NCBI GenBank assembly: GCA_037903475.1
Contig: JBAJFG010000633.1
Coordinates: 186,001-250,000 of the forward strand
DNA length: 64,000 nt
Direction of reading: 5' to 3'
From: Ancylostoma caninum
Lineage: Eukaryota; Nematoda; Chromadorea; Rhabditida; Ancylostomatidae
Shown here piece after piece: positions 1 to 10,222 of this stretch (positions are counted from its first letter, which is position 1; the number at the start of each line of letters is the position of its first letter). The notes under the pieces were generated by a model. That model was not told where the DNA came from. It saw nothing but the letters and a program-made list of their open reading frames with translations, and ran no database searches. Both the position numbers and the translations under genes were made by a program.

Positions 1-757
1 CGTTTTCACGCCCGGTTCCATGTTCGATCGCACTGGTTTTGGAGATCTGCGCGTCCTGACCCATTACTCCGTGCTTGAGACTACAAATCTTGGCGGCGAA
101 TTTGCCACTTATCGGCAGCCAAAATACTACAGAACTGTCTTTCCCGTTTTCTACAAAACTCCCAAAAGCTTTACTATAATAAATATTCAACTGGAATCTT
201 ATTGTTGAACGCCGATAAGGTTTCAAAGACTACAATGTACTGCGAACGTGAAAACTATTAGATGGTAACCTAGGAAATTTCCAAAGGAAGTTTTAAATAG
301 CTGAGATTCTTTCACACTATCAGTCCCTAATGTCTATCTGCGATGCCCAATAATTTTTTCTAGAGCCTCAATAATTTCTCCTCGTCTTGAATCTGCTCGT
401 TGATCAGAAGTCGCTCCGTTTCTGACCGATTATCACTCCATTAAAAACATCGAGTTTCAAAATTTTATGCGGGAATGCAAGAAGACTCACTCTTTATTCA
501 GAATTCAGTGGCAGATTTAGATTCTGTCGAACAAAATTCGATTAGAAAACGCAAATTCGTCAGCTGCTTCTCGCTGGAAACAGATTTTTTGAGTGATAAC
601 CATACACTGGCTCGAATAAAACGTTTTCGTTCCTGAGGTTCAACAAAATCTAATGAAACTTTGCAAACTAACGTGGAAGGCTCTACCCTACTTGGCGCTC
701 TCAAAACTGTACAGAAACATTGGACAGCACGGCGAAGGCCGGAAACTTTTTGATACT
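1..757. other. Non-repeated left flank, no gene recognised
   Basis: This stretch lies outside the segmental duplication, whose homology starts at about 758. The open frames here are under 100 codons, and I see no family motif and no convincing exon with both splice sites. Confidence 0.4.
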
Positions 758-1143
758 CCCGTATCACTGTCAAAATATTACTTAACTTGCCTAGCAACTT
801 CTCATGAGAGATTCTTCACAGCTCTGCTTCAGGAAATCTTGTAGTTAGATTTAGCAGTGTTTTGTGCGATGTGGGTAAGCCATTAGGTTTATGCAAAAAT
901 GATGTGCCTACACAAAACTTTAATTCTGAGCTCTATAACTCGTTTCACAGGAACACTATTATCCACAAATCTTGAGCAATAAGGAAGATGCTCTCGATGA
1001 CATACATTTTGAGCTGGGCTTCCTATGATCGGGGGCCTGAAGGGAAGTTTTACTATCCTTTCAGTCTTCAAGGAAATCCTTCCGGACAAAGTCGTCTGGA
1101 CGCTCGAAGAATCGTTTGGGCAAGAGCTTTGCTGATTGTGATG

Positions 1144-1190
1144 TTCCATCTCCATTCCTACCCAAAGAGGGTACGACTCCGGGATAGTTG
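1144..1190 (+). repeat. 47-bp templated insertion, copied from 1625-1671
   Basis: Unit 2 reads directly from ...gattgtgatg into tatgcggcag. Unit 1 has 47 extra bases between those words, identical to 1625-1671 about 480 bp downstream and in the same orientation. The insertion is therefore a short local templated copy made after the duplication, or else lost from unit 2. Confidence 0.85.
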
Positions 1191-2045
1191 TATGCGGCAG
1201 AGCTTTTTAACCTAGCTGCTCTGGCCTCTGGAGTGTCTGGTGTGCAATGTCTGGCTGGAAGGTACTGCGTGGGGTGGATTGAATCTATTTAATTGAGTAA
1301 TGATGGGCTCACACAGTATCGTTTCCGGCTCTTTTCATAGGTATCTCAGTAGTTTTTTAGTTGAAAAAAAAATCAATGAAATCAGAGTGTGGATAAAGTG
1401 TGACCTTCATCTGGTGCACGTTCCGTTCCTAGCAGTGTTCCGGTGCTTCTTGCCCTTCTAATTATTCAGTAAGGCAATCTCTTTTGTCGTACATGGTCTG
1501 CCCTTCACCGTAGATCACAAAATGAATAAGAAATGAACCACTATCGCTTCAAGGCAAAGGCGCGAAAGAAACTTCTGGACGGAGATACATCCCGTTTCTC
1601 GATCAGTTTGTCCGACACCTGCTTTTCCATCTCCATTCCTACCCAAAGAGGGTACGACTCCGGGATAGTTGTAGACAGGATTGTGCGAAACCGCAGATGT
1701 TGTTTTCGCTCATATCTCCTTAGCCGAAACTATGCTGGTATTTCCAGCCAGTTCTCGCTGTTATGCCGCCAAGTTTTACTTCACAAGAAGAAAATCAAAG
1801 GTTAATATCATAATTGATTCAGGAAATCAATACGATGTCCTGAGAAACGACAAATTCCGGGTTATTTCAGCATGATTGACGAAAATGAAGAACGGAGCTC
1901 AAGTCTGTTTTAGTGATGAATTTGTCGACCATAGCCTGAGCTCTAAAACTTGTTGTTTTCAAGCCGGGGAGGTCATTCGCGATTATATCGTTGGCGAAAC
2001 TGATTACAAACTGAAATACAACCTTCCCCGCCGCTAACTGAACAG

Positions 2046-2052
2046 TATAAAA
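2046..2052 (+). promoter_or_regulatory. TATA-like box of the proline-rich gene
   Basis: TATAAAA lies about 155 bp upstream of the ATG at 2206. A short 5' leader or outron would run from about 2075 to the acceptor TTTTTCAG that directly precedes the ATG. The box is conserved in unit 2 at the equivalent place near 12572. Transcription start is inferred. Confidence 0.45.
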
Positions 2053-2205
2053 ACCGCATCTTATTACTTAGCAAGCAGTTTCTAGCGATCAGTGTTCTTG
2101 TTCACTTCACTTTTTGAGAACTCCCACTGTCTGTTCAGTATCCTATCTTGTGTCACTCTATGGATAACTCCATTTCGCAAATTTGTCTGAAATTATGTTT
2201 TTCAG

Positions 2206-2996
2206 ATGCTGTTGATTTGGGCAGCTGCGATTGGCTTGGTTGCTGCGGGTGGTTTTGATACTCAGTCAGGTGGTTATGAAACTGCTGAGCAAGACCAGCC
2301 CAAACCATACCCACCAGTATCTGCTGGAAACGGAGATCAGCAGGCCTACAATTCGGACGGTGGTGGCAAGGCAAACGACGATATGCTGTCTAACATGCCT
2401 GTCTTACCAGGCCCTGGCCCAGTACCTAGCGCTCCTAGTCCGCAGGGTATGAATCAAGGAAACACCAAAGGTAATGACGCTCCAGCAGGCAGCACCGGTG
2501 GCCAGGGAAAGCAATCCGGCGGATACGCGCAGCCACCCGGAGGAGGATCTTCGAATCCAGCACCAGCTCCTCCTTCAAACCCAGCACCTTCTCCACCATC
2601 TTACCCAGCACCAGCTCCTCCTTCAAACCCAGCACCTTCTCCACCATCTTACCCAGCGCCAGCTCCTCCTTCAAACCCAGCTCCTTCGCCTCCTTCTCAT
2701 CCAGCTCCCTCTCCTCCTTCTTACCCCTCGCCTTCGCCGCCATCTTATCCCTCTCCACCTCCACCATCCCCACCAGCTCCTCAGCCTCCATCAGACTCCG
2801 GCAATGTGAGTTTAAGACCATAGTTAGTTTAGAATTTGGTTTGAATTCTAGCAACTTTTATCATGCTTGTTTGCAGGACAGTAGCTGCGGAGGAGGCAAC
2901 CAACCAGCTCCTGGTGGAGACGGAGGAGGCAACCAACCAGCTCCTGGTGGAGATGGCGGCTATCGCAGAAGATTCCGAGCATCTCACCGTGTGTAA
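2206..2996 (+). CDS. Secreted proline-rich protein, copy 1 (two exons)
   Basis: Exon 1 is 2206-2805 and exon 2 is 2877-2996, separated by a 71-bp intron with donor AAT|gtgagt and acceptor tttgcag in phase 0. The joined frame encodes 239 residues. The start is chosen because TTTTTCAG directly precedes ATG, a typical nematode splice or spliced-leader acceptor. The first ~15 residues (MLLIWAAAIGLVAAG) form a signal peptide. A Gly/Asn/Gln/Pro-rich region follows. About residues 117-198 are repeats of the types NPAPAPPS, NPAPSPPS and YPSPSPPS. Exon 2 adds one Cys, two tandem copies of GGGNQPAPGGD and a basic tail. Unspliced, the frame stops five codons into the intron. AATAAA lies at 3051. Role is unknown; the composition suggests an extracellular, mucin-like or cuticle-associated structural protein. 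It has a near-identical paralogue at 12732. Confidence 0.72.
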
Positions 2997-3326
2997 CTGC
3001 GGCAGGCTTGCCGTTAATCGTGGCTTCACTTCAGGGTGCTTCAGGATACAAATAAATAATTTCGCATGCAACTAGAATTCTACATTTTACAGCGGGAAGG
3101 TGTGTGCAATCAATTGGAACAAAAGACAAACCTATTGATCAAGCTGGGAAGTGTTCCGTGGATAAGCAAAAGAACTGCCGTACAGTACTGTCCTCCTATA
3201 ATCAATAGGCAGAGGGCGGATGTCAAAAGAGTAGAAATGCTAAACCATTACTAGAGTGTGGTGTCAGTTCATTATTGTACATTATTAATGCAAGTCCGCA
3301 TATCCTCAATAGCGTATCAGTTCACC

Positions 3327-3339
3327 CATAGGAGAGTGA
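3327..3339 (+). other. Empty target site of the Penelope-like insertion
   Basis: The 13-bp word CATAGGAGAGTGA occurs once here in unit 1. In unit 2 it occurs at both ends of the insertion (13805-13817 and 17491-17503). This is direct evidence for the exact insertion boundaries. Confidence 0.92.
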
Positions 3340-3768
3340 TCCAAAAGTGGAGCTTAGCACTAGAACTAGAGCTTTACTAGAGTAGCTTCAATTGTTTCAA
3401 TTGTCAAATGATTGGATTCTTCAAATTTAAATGAAAGGGGGGAGGTTGATATTTTGAGGAAATACATATAATTGTCCGCTTCAGCAAACAACTAAATTTT
3501 CTATAAAGTAAAAGCTCACTGGCTCAATTCAAGAGGTATTCCTTTCCCTATCAGTGACTTTTCCCCACACAAGGAACAAATTCTCACTTCGGAAAAATCG
3601 GTACGTTGTCAGTTGAAATAGCTATCCATGCACATCTTAGCATCCTCCCAACTTTAACGCCTTTCAATCATTCGTCTTGTGTTCTTTCTTCGCAGAAAGT
3701 TGAAACATGAGAAACACTAGCCGTATCATACACCAGTATACGCTCCATGAATCGTTCCTCAAAATGAG

Positions 3769-3775
3769 TATAAAA
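3769..3775 (+). promoter_or_regulatory. TATA-like box present only in unit 1
   Basis: TATAAAA at 3769-3775 lies 33 bp upstream of an ATG at 3809. It sits inside the 68-bp segment (3731-3798) that unit 2 lacks. It resembles the box at 2046 in sequence and context. Promoter function is inferred only. Confidence 0.35.
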
Positions 3776-3808
3776 ACTGTCTTAGAGACTTGAACACAGC
3801 TAAGCAGC

Positions 3809-3916
3809 ATGAGAAGGAAAGCAGCCGACATTGGTATTTCCCTCCTGAAAATGGGAGTCCCTGTTGTGTGTCCCTGTCAGCGTTTGTGGTTTCGACGTTC
3901 TACTCCCCTTTCTTAA
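3809..3916 (+). CDS. Possible 35-codon ORF downstream of a TATA box
   Basis: ATG at 3809 follows the TATA-like box and opens a 35-residue frame (MRRKAADIGISLLKMGVPVV...) ending in TAA at 3914-3916. There is no recognisable domain. It could be a peptide gene, a first exon or chance. In unit 2 the promoter-like segment is missing and small indels remove the equivalent stop, so the two units would differ. Confidence 0.2.
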   Translation: MRRKAADIGISLLKMGVPVVCPCQRLWFRRSTPLS

Positions 3917-4244
3917 TTTACCAAAACTTCCAAACCATCTTTCGTTGAAAAGGATCTTTCATGTGGCAATTCCACTCAAAATATTCTGTAGTGTTAATGC
4001 ATCGCTGCTGATGAGCAGGAGTGGTTCGAACGCGTTCAGGTTTCTCCCTTTCCGAAGTCTGCGTGGCTGTCAACAGAAGTAACATGGCAGCTTTGCATCC
4101 ATGAGCTACATCTATAGTGCATGGGAGTCCGAATCGGTTGCATAAGAAAAGATGCGTATCAATCCTTACCCGTATTTGTCCGACGAGGATCGATAAATAT
4201 ATCTTCCTATCCGGCCAGATCGGGCTCCGATATACAATGCTTTT

Positions 4245-4270
4245 CATAAGTATAGACGCACCCCAGAAAA
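4245..4270 (+). repeat. 26-bp dispersed motif (copies at 18343 and, inverted, 9209)
   Basis: A 26-bp word starting CATAAGTATAGACGCACC is identical at 4245-4270, 18343-18368 (segmental copy) and, as its reverse complement, 9209-9234. Diverged versions occur near 4420 and 18518. The inverted copy sits at the edge of a different repeat, so this may be the end of a small mobile element. Confidence 0.6.
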
Positions 4271-4827
4271 CACTGGTACACAGTTCCACGTAATTTTTTG
4301 GAGAAAACCTCGTGCGCCAATCGGATCAGCGTGCCCAAAAACCCCTGTTTCCGTCGTTTCATCCGAAGTTATGAAAAGAAATAGGTAGATCCAGCACTCC
4401 CCCCTCCTAGGGACCGTTTCATAAGTATATACGCACTTCCAGAAACCGATGATTTCACAGAGGAAACTTCTATGCAACAGCAGATTTGTAGCTGATAGGT
4501 CTCTGCAATTCCCAAGCAACTCAGAAAACATGGGTTGGCATAGATTTACTCATCGCTTCCAGCAAATGGCTATCGAAACGGCTCCCAGTACAAGCAATAG
4601 CATTTTTCGGGTTTGTTGTGCCAGAAGATGTTTGGTTCCGACCATGAATGTCATCTGGTAGGATGCTCCACGGATGTCCAATGTTGCTAGTATTAAAAGG
4701 CAGATAGTGCTGCCAGTTAGGGTTTCTCAAAATGCTTATTTGTTGAGCGACTGGTATAGGTCACACAGGTTTTTCAATGGAAAGTGAGGTTTCTCCTTCT
4801 GTGTGCTGCAAGAAAATGTAAGAATTG

Positions 4828-5267
4828 AACACTAAAGGTGCTCTTGTGATTTGAGAAATTCGATTATGTAGAAATGGAAATAATATCGAGGATGTCGTTA
4901 TGGAACGAAACATCAGCAACTTTGGCAGCGCCTACCTCCAGAGATGATCGTTCTGAGAGAGTATGGCTCTCCTTGTATTTCATCTCAGCGGCGTGTATCC
5001 ATTATAATACAGTCCAATTAAAGCTTTTCTCATCCTTTGAAATCATTTAGACATAGCACGGGCTTTGAAAAGATCGGAGAAAACCAACTCGTTTTTTCGA
5101 CATAGCGATCCCCACGTTCCTTCCGGGAAAACAAAGCTGTGAAGCTTTTTGTAACGGGATTAGCCCAGGTATGAGATGAAATCAACAATGTGCAACGACG
5201 ATGCAGCGGCTCAATGCCTTTTTAAACCCTGCACTGCATGACGGAGCCGACGTAACGGCTCAGACAC
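4828..5267. other. Intergenic stretch, no gene seen
   Basis: This runs between the end of duplication unit 1 and the start of the satellite-like repeats. No open frame with a recognisable motif and no splice-bounded exon was found. Confidence 0.35.
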
Positions 5268-5401
5268 CATTAACACATTCGCGACAACGCAGATTTTCCG
5301 CTCATGGCCACTTTGGACCAAAGCGAGTTTGCGCTTGTTTCTCACCGGATTTGCGAGAATTAGGGCATATTTGACATGCTGATCACAATTATGTCATCTA
5401 T

Positions 5402-5935
5402 TTTACTTGGTGAAGCACTTATTTAGTGTTACTGTATGTATACTGTAGAAACTGTAGAAAGACCTTTTTCTATGTGAATTCAACCAAAATTTGCACAGGA
5501 GGGTTATTTCACATACAGATTAGGAATATGGAATCCATTGTCTACCATATCGCTTCACTGCAGGGTTACTGTAGTCATACTGTAGGAACTGTGAGAAAGG
5601 TTTTTCAACAGAATTTGCCCGAAACTGGGGTTATTTTACACTCTGAACTCGAATATGGTAGCACCCATCTCGAATATGGATCTCAAATTCGTGTTCAGCA
5701 TGTCAGAAACCCCCACCTGTCAAAGTTTCACTGAATTTGGTGGACAAAATGCATCTACAGTACGCCCACGGTAACCCTACTCCACTGCGCTACGGTACGA
5801 AATGAATGTCAATTCCGTACTCAGCATGCCAAATAACCCCATTTGCCAAAGTTTCACTGAATTTGGTGAATAAAATGCATCGACAGTATGCCTACAGTAA
5901 CCATATGATAACGCTACAGTAGCCTTAACACATTC
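5402..5935. repeat. TACTGTA/TACAGTA-rich repeat, copy 1
   Basis: About 530 bp, matching 7104-7640 in the same order. The left half is studded with ACTGTA words (actgtatgtatactgtag and similar) and the right half with their complement TACAGTA, giving a loose fold-back architecture. A segment beginning ttaacacattcgcgacaacg flanks it on both sides (about 5268 and 5927). No coding capacity is recognised. Confidence 0.7.
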
Positions 5936-6055
5936 GCGACAACGCAGATTTTCCGCTCAGGGCCACTTTGGACCAAAGCGAGTTTGCGCTTGTTTTTCAA
6001 CGAAGTTGCGAGAGTTAGGGCATATTTGACGTGCTGATCACAAATATGGCATCTA

Positions 6056-6440
6056 CCGAGCCAGAGCGCCGCTTCGCGGCGCTCTGACTCGGACCCGTGT
6101 GCCACGTTACCTCCGGGCTAGGTAAACTCTGAAAAAAAAAACTACCCCGAGCCAGAGCGCCGCTTCGCGGCGCTCTGACTCGGACCCGTGTGCCACGTTA
6201 CCTCCGGGCTAGGTAAACTCTGAAAAAAAAACTACCCCGAGCCAGAGCGCCGCTTCGCGGCGCTCTGACTCGGACCCGTGTGCCACGTTACCTCCGGGCT
6301 AGGTAAACTCTGAAAAAAAAACTACCCCGAGCCAGAGCGCCGCTTCGCGGCGCTCTGACTCGGACCCGTGTGCCACGTTACCTCCGGGCTAGGTAAACTC
6401 TGAAAAAAAAACTACCCCGAGCCAGAGCGCCGCTTCGCGG
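6056..6440. repeat. 90-bp tandem array with a GC-rich hairpin in each unit
   Basis: Units start at 6056, 6147, 6237, 6327 and 6417 (periods 91, 90, 90 and 90); the last is truncated at about 6440. Each carries the perfect hairpin GAGCGCCGC-TTC-GCGGCGCTC and ends in a run of eight or nine A. Apart from that run the first four units are essentially identical, implying recent amplification. A diverged single unit occurs at about 31006-31058, next to the same downstream repeat. Confidence 0.92.
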
Positions 6441-7102
6441 ATGACAGTGATTTTCTGCGAAGCTGCGTAGCTCCTAAGTGGTTTGGAGGGTAACTCTTAT
6501 TATTTTCAATATAAAGAGCTTTTACATGGTCCCTTATATGAGTAGCAACACAGGTCCTCACGTGGTCAAGTCGTTTTCATTTGGGATAGCGCTGAAAGTC
6601 GAAATTGTTATGGTTCGGGCACAATTAGCTTTTAACAGGAATAAACTGTGTAAAGGTTCTATTCCTATTTTGTAAGCACAATATTAAGCTCATGGAGTGC
6701 ACCATTTGTTCCCCTGACCGTTAGTTTCTAATTGCCATTACTACTTAATGCTTTAGAAGGAGTGCAGCGAAAATTTCCATTTTTTTCCAGTGCAACTCTG
6801 CTGTATTTGGATGATTCACGGCTCTGATTGCGAAATCACACTCGCTTCATCAGTGGTTCTCCCACTCTGCTTTAAAGATCCAAGATATTCCGTTTTCGTT
6901 GCAAATTAGGTGTCCTAATTGAAGATTTCCATGTTGTACACATACATATACATGGGCGTGTCATTGGGCGTGTCAATTTTCGCAATTGAGCCCGTGGCGG
7001 CGGGCAAAAGAGGTGGGGCGAGGCGAGTGGATCAATGACAGCGTGACCTGTCATCCTTCGCGCGGCGATGGGGGGGTCTGCGCTTTATATAGAGTAAGAT
7101 TT
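6432..7102. repeat. Interspersed repeat, copy 1 (second copy at 31087-32197)
   Basis: It runs from cttcgcggatgacagtgatt to tatatagagtaagat and is shared with 31087-32197. The other copy has lost about 100 bp of the right half and carries a 0.53 kb insertion. At the equivalent point (about 6531) this copy reads straight through a single TACAT, giving an empty site. No coding capacity is seen. Confidence 0.8.
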
Positions 7103-7103
7103 T

Positions 7104-7640
7104 ACTTGGTAAAGCACTTCTGTAGTGTTACTGTATGTATACTGTAGAAAGTGTAGAAAGACCTTTTTTCTATCAGAATTCAACCAAAATTTGCACAGAA
7201 GGGTTATTTTACATACAGATTAAAAATATGATATTTATTGTCTACCGTATCGCATCACTGCGGGGTTACTGTAATCATACTGTAGGAACTGTGGAGAAGA
7301 TTTTGCATCAGAATTTGCCCAAAACTGGAGTTGTTTTACACGCTGATTTCGAATATGGCACCTATTGCGAATATGGATCTCAAATTCGTGCTCAGCATGT
7401 CAAATAACCCCACTTGTCAAAGTTTAACTGAATTTGGTGAACAAAATGCATCTACAATATGCCTACAGTAATCCTACAGTACTGCGCTATGGTACAAAAT
7501 GAATGCCAATTTCGTGCTCGGCATGTCAAATAACCCCAATTGCCGAAGTTTCACTGAATTTGGCGAATAAAATTCATCTACAGTATGTCTACAGTAACCA
7601 TACGATAACACTACAGTAGCTTTAGAGTACTGCTCTACGG
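7104..7640. repeat. TACTGTA/TACAGTA-rich repeat, copy 2
   Basis: Homologous to 5402-5935 over its whole length with scattered substitutions. A further partial block with TACAGTA words follows at about 7735-7800. The two copies flank the 90-bp array and the 6432-7102 repeat. Confidence 0.7.
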
Positions 7641-7869
7641 TGCAGGACTGATGGCGTATTCATGTTCAGCACGTCAATTAATCCCAAAGTTCAAATTTGC
7701 TGTAGATGCTGATAGAAAATACATCAACACTATATACAGAATGACTACAGTAATCCTACAGTATCGCAGCTACGGTACAAAATGGATGCCATTTCCGTGT
7801 TCAGCGGGTACAATAACCCCTAGGGGCACAATATGGGGGAGCTCCACGTAAGAAAAAGGGATAAAACGG

Positions 7870-7936
7870 ATACGACCCACCGGTGGGTCGTATTGTCCTC
7901 TACGTAACGTCCCGTACGACCCACCGGTGGGTCGTA
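7870..7936. repeat. Two copies of a perfect ACCGGT-centred palindrome
   Basis: A perfect 24-bp palindrome (7870-7893) and a 22-bp palindrome with the same core (7915-7936) both contain ACGACCCACCGGTGGGTCGT. They are separated by 21 bp. They could form cruciforms or be binding sites for a dimeric protein. Their presence is certain; function is unknown. Confidence 0.9.
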
Positions 7937-7944
7937 TTGTCCGT

Positions 7945-8880
7945 TATGTGTTAAAGGCAGCACCCACGGAAATTTTCAACTCCAAGATTTCAAGATAACC
8001 TGGGGTTTTCGACCATGAAGAACACGAATATGAGGTTCAATTCCACTTGAAAGTCACAGGGAAACAATTTTCGGATACTCTGAATTTGCTGCGATTGAAC
8101 AAAACGGTCGAGTTATCAGGCATGGGGTAGGGCAAAAAGTCTATAACACTAACTTGATCGCCACGTATTTCCTCAATGGATTTGGATATTTTCGTGGTTT
8201 TGCAGCATATTCAAGTCAGAAAAGAACAGAAATCAGAAGAAAATGAAGTGTGGGCCGCACAGACTTACTGGTGAAGAAAAAACGAGTACAAGTGGGAAAG
8301 AATGGAAAACAAATAGTACAAACACACAAAATAGGAAGAAATGGTTGTTATGAAAAGAGAAAACGGAAAACAGCTAGTGAAAAGTAGGATTAGGATGCAA
8401 ACAGACAGCTGCAGCCAAAGCAGTGTAGGAATGGTACTTAAAAGTCCGCGAAACAAAATTTTTTCGAAGAAAAACTGAGCGATTGTATGTGAAAACAGCT
8501 GATTCGTTCCAACATCGCCCCACGGCCATTTCTGCACAGCAGGTCAACTCGTACCAGCTAGCTGGGTTCGAGCTGTTGAACTGATATTATACTTGTGATA
8601 TCTCGTGAAATGCGGGGATTCTGAGAGCATTTCCATCACAGAATTGTCGGGACAATGTCTGAGGTTCGAAAACTCTCAAAAGTTCGAAGGTGAAGATTAT
8701 CGTGGGTGCTGCCTTTAATGCACATCATGTGCTTCGAGTTCAGGCAGGGTTTGCGACGCCGTCTTTGATGCGATGTCTTATTTTGCATACGAAAATTCTT
8801 CCTTTGATTGCAGGACTCTATATCTTATACATATTTGCATGTGGACCCCGAAGAACCTTCCCTCTACCCGGAGATCCTGC
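7945..8880. other. Intergenic stretch, no gene recognised
   Basis: Open frames here are short and of low complexity (an A-rich segment at 8265-8500 gives a spurious hydrophobic frame on the minus strand). No motif, repeat or exon could be supported. Confidence 0.35.
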
Positions 8881-8896
8881 GATTTCACCAGCTTAC

Positions 8897-9185
8897 AACA
8901 TGTAAATCTTTTAGCTGCCCCAGACTCGCTCCAAAACGTTGTGATCCAGGTTGAAATGCAGATTTACTTTGTAGATGGTTATTACTTCTCATCAGAATAT
9001 TGAGCCCACTTTTACCCTCGACATAAAATTTATTTGTATTTTCTCGTTTATACGTATGAAACGGCCCATTTAATGCATTATGTGTCAAATCAATCCCGTA
9101 GTTTCCATAATCACTAGTGAAACAAGACAATCTTAGGTTATCTGGTATGCCGAATCGATTGATGTTTGTAACTTTTCTCATGAAC
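8897..9185 (-). CDS. Candidate host exon, product unknown
   Basis: On the minus strand an acceptor (ttcattgcag) is followed by an open frame of about 95 codons and then the donor GTAAGC at 8896-8891. The protein begins MRKVTNINRFGIPDNLRLSC and has a soluble, mixed composition unlike the chance frames nearby. I do not recognise a family and could not connect a second exon. It ends close to the 9242 repeat boundary, so neighbouring exons may have been displaced. A chance ORF remains possible. Confidence 0.3.
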
Positions 9186-9208
9186 CTGCAATGAACTGGC
9201 TACCGGCA

Positions 9209-9234
9209 TTTTCTGGGGTGCGTCTATACTTATG
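9209..9234 (-). repeat. Inverted copy of the 26-bp dispersed motif
   Basis: Exact reverse complement of 4245-4270. It lies directly to the right of the candidate exon and 8 bp before the 9242 repeat. Confidence 0.6.
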
Positions 9235-9241
9235 AACCTGA

Positions 9242-10222
9242 AATAGGATAACCGTCTTACTCTCTCTCTCTCTCTCTCTCCAAATCATGATGAATGAATT
9301 TCGTGACACGCAGACACACATACACACAGTTACACACACAGTCTAAGCCCGTTATTATAGGGCCTGATAATCTATTTATTTCTAAAGATATTTCTTGAAT
9401 TCTTCCCACGTTAACGTTTCACATGAATCATGCCACTTGACAAATTCAGCAGCGTGTATAAGAATAGTAATCAACCACGATGAAAAGTTTTTTTGGGAGC
9501 TTTTTGTAGTGGGTACAGATAGAAAGTGGCTTTGCGCTTTGCCAACATCTTTCTCATGCCATGCCCACTAGTCCGGGAGGAGTATCTTTTAGAATAATTG
9601 AAAACGTCACGATTGAGATACTCCTTGACTAGTGTCAAGAGAAGTGCTTTATTAAGACCACATTTGTCAATCTCGTCGCAGTGTAATCCAGCCGCAGATG
9701 CTCTCGAAGTGTCTAGTTTGGGTTTAATGCGAGGCAACCTCGTTAAACAGTTGTCTCATAGTTTTGTTGAGAAATCATGAGATTTTATTGGTTAGTGCTC
9801 TCACACAGCTTATAATCAGCTGAATTTCATGCTCGGTCACGAGGCTTGATACCCGGTTATATTCCAAGGGGTTGTGTTTTTAAAGGCAGCACTCACGGAG
9901 ACTTCTGTGTTCGATATCCCGCGGTACATCGGAATTTATTGAAACGGTGAACACATCGATAATGATTTGTCAGGTTACGGGTGTATGCGGATCCATTCCT
10001 GATGATATCGGGGAGTTCTACATCTAGTTATAGAATGTTTATTGTAATGATATAAGAATACAAAGAGGGGAGGAGAAACGCAGTTTGGAGTGGCAGCAGG
10101 GTGGCGCAAGAGCTGCGGGGTCGACTAATTGGGTGGGACTTCGCCTCCGGGCAACAACTGGTAATGTTGTTGTCCGGGCTTCATCCCGACATCTCCATTC
10201 CTTCGAAGAAGCTCGTCCTCGA
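9242..10222 (-). repeat. Interspersed repeat R, copy 1
   Basis: Nearly collinear with 24079-25039. It contains a (CT)n run at 9260-9281 and a minus-strand frame at 9471-9737 (88 codons) whose counterpart at 24296-24556 stays open despite small indels. That frame begins MPRIKPKLD and ends basic; the family is not recognised. Homology resumes at about 11118-11250 with 25040-25129, so the 24 kb copy looks like the same element with about 900 bp deleted. The R repeat lies beside the gypsy-like remnant at 25.3-28 kb and may be its 3' part, which is inference. Confidence 0.75.

Larger units (their letters stand above)
758..4827. repeat. Segmental duplication, unit 1 (uninterrupted)
   Basis: About 4.07 kb, matching 11331-18925 once the Penelope-like insertion in unit 2 is removed. 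Identity is near complete from about 850 onward and weaker in the first ~90 bases. Differences readable by eye are: a 47-bp insertion at 1144-1190 here; 48 bp more of proline-repeat coding sequence here; a 68-bp segment at 3731-3798 missing from unit 2; and scattered substitutions and short indels. Both units are in the same orientation, so this is a direct duplication with about 6.5 kb between them. Confidence 0.93.

Noticed and set aside
2435..2854. Minus-strand 139-codon frame rich in Glu, Lys and Leu opposite the proline-rich gene
   Set aside because: It is the antisense of the proline repeats; the plus strand has the signal peptide, splice sites and polyadenylation signal.
6056..7936. 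CRISPR-like array of repeats and palindromes
   Set aside because: The repeats are contiguous 90-bp tandem units without unique spacers, in a eukaryotic setting with no cas-like genes.
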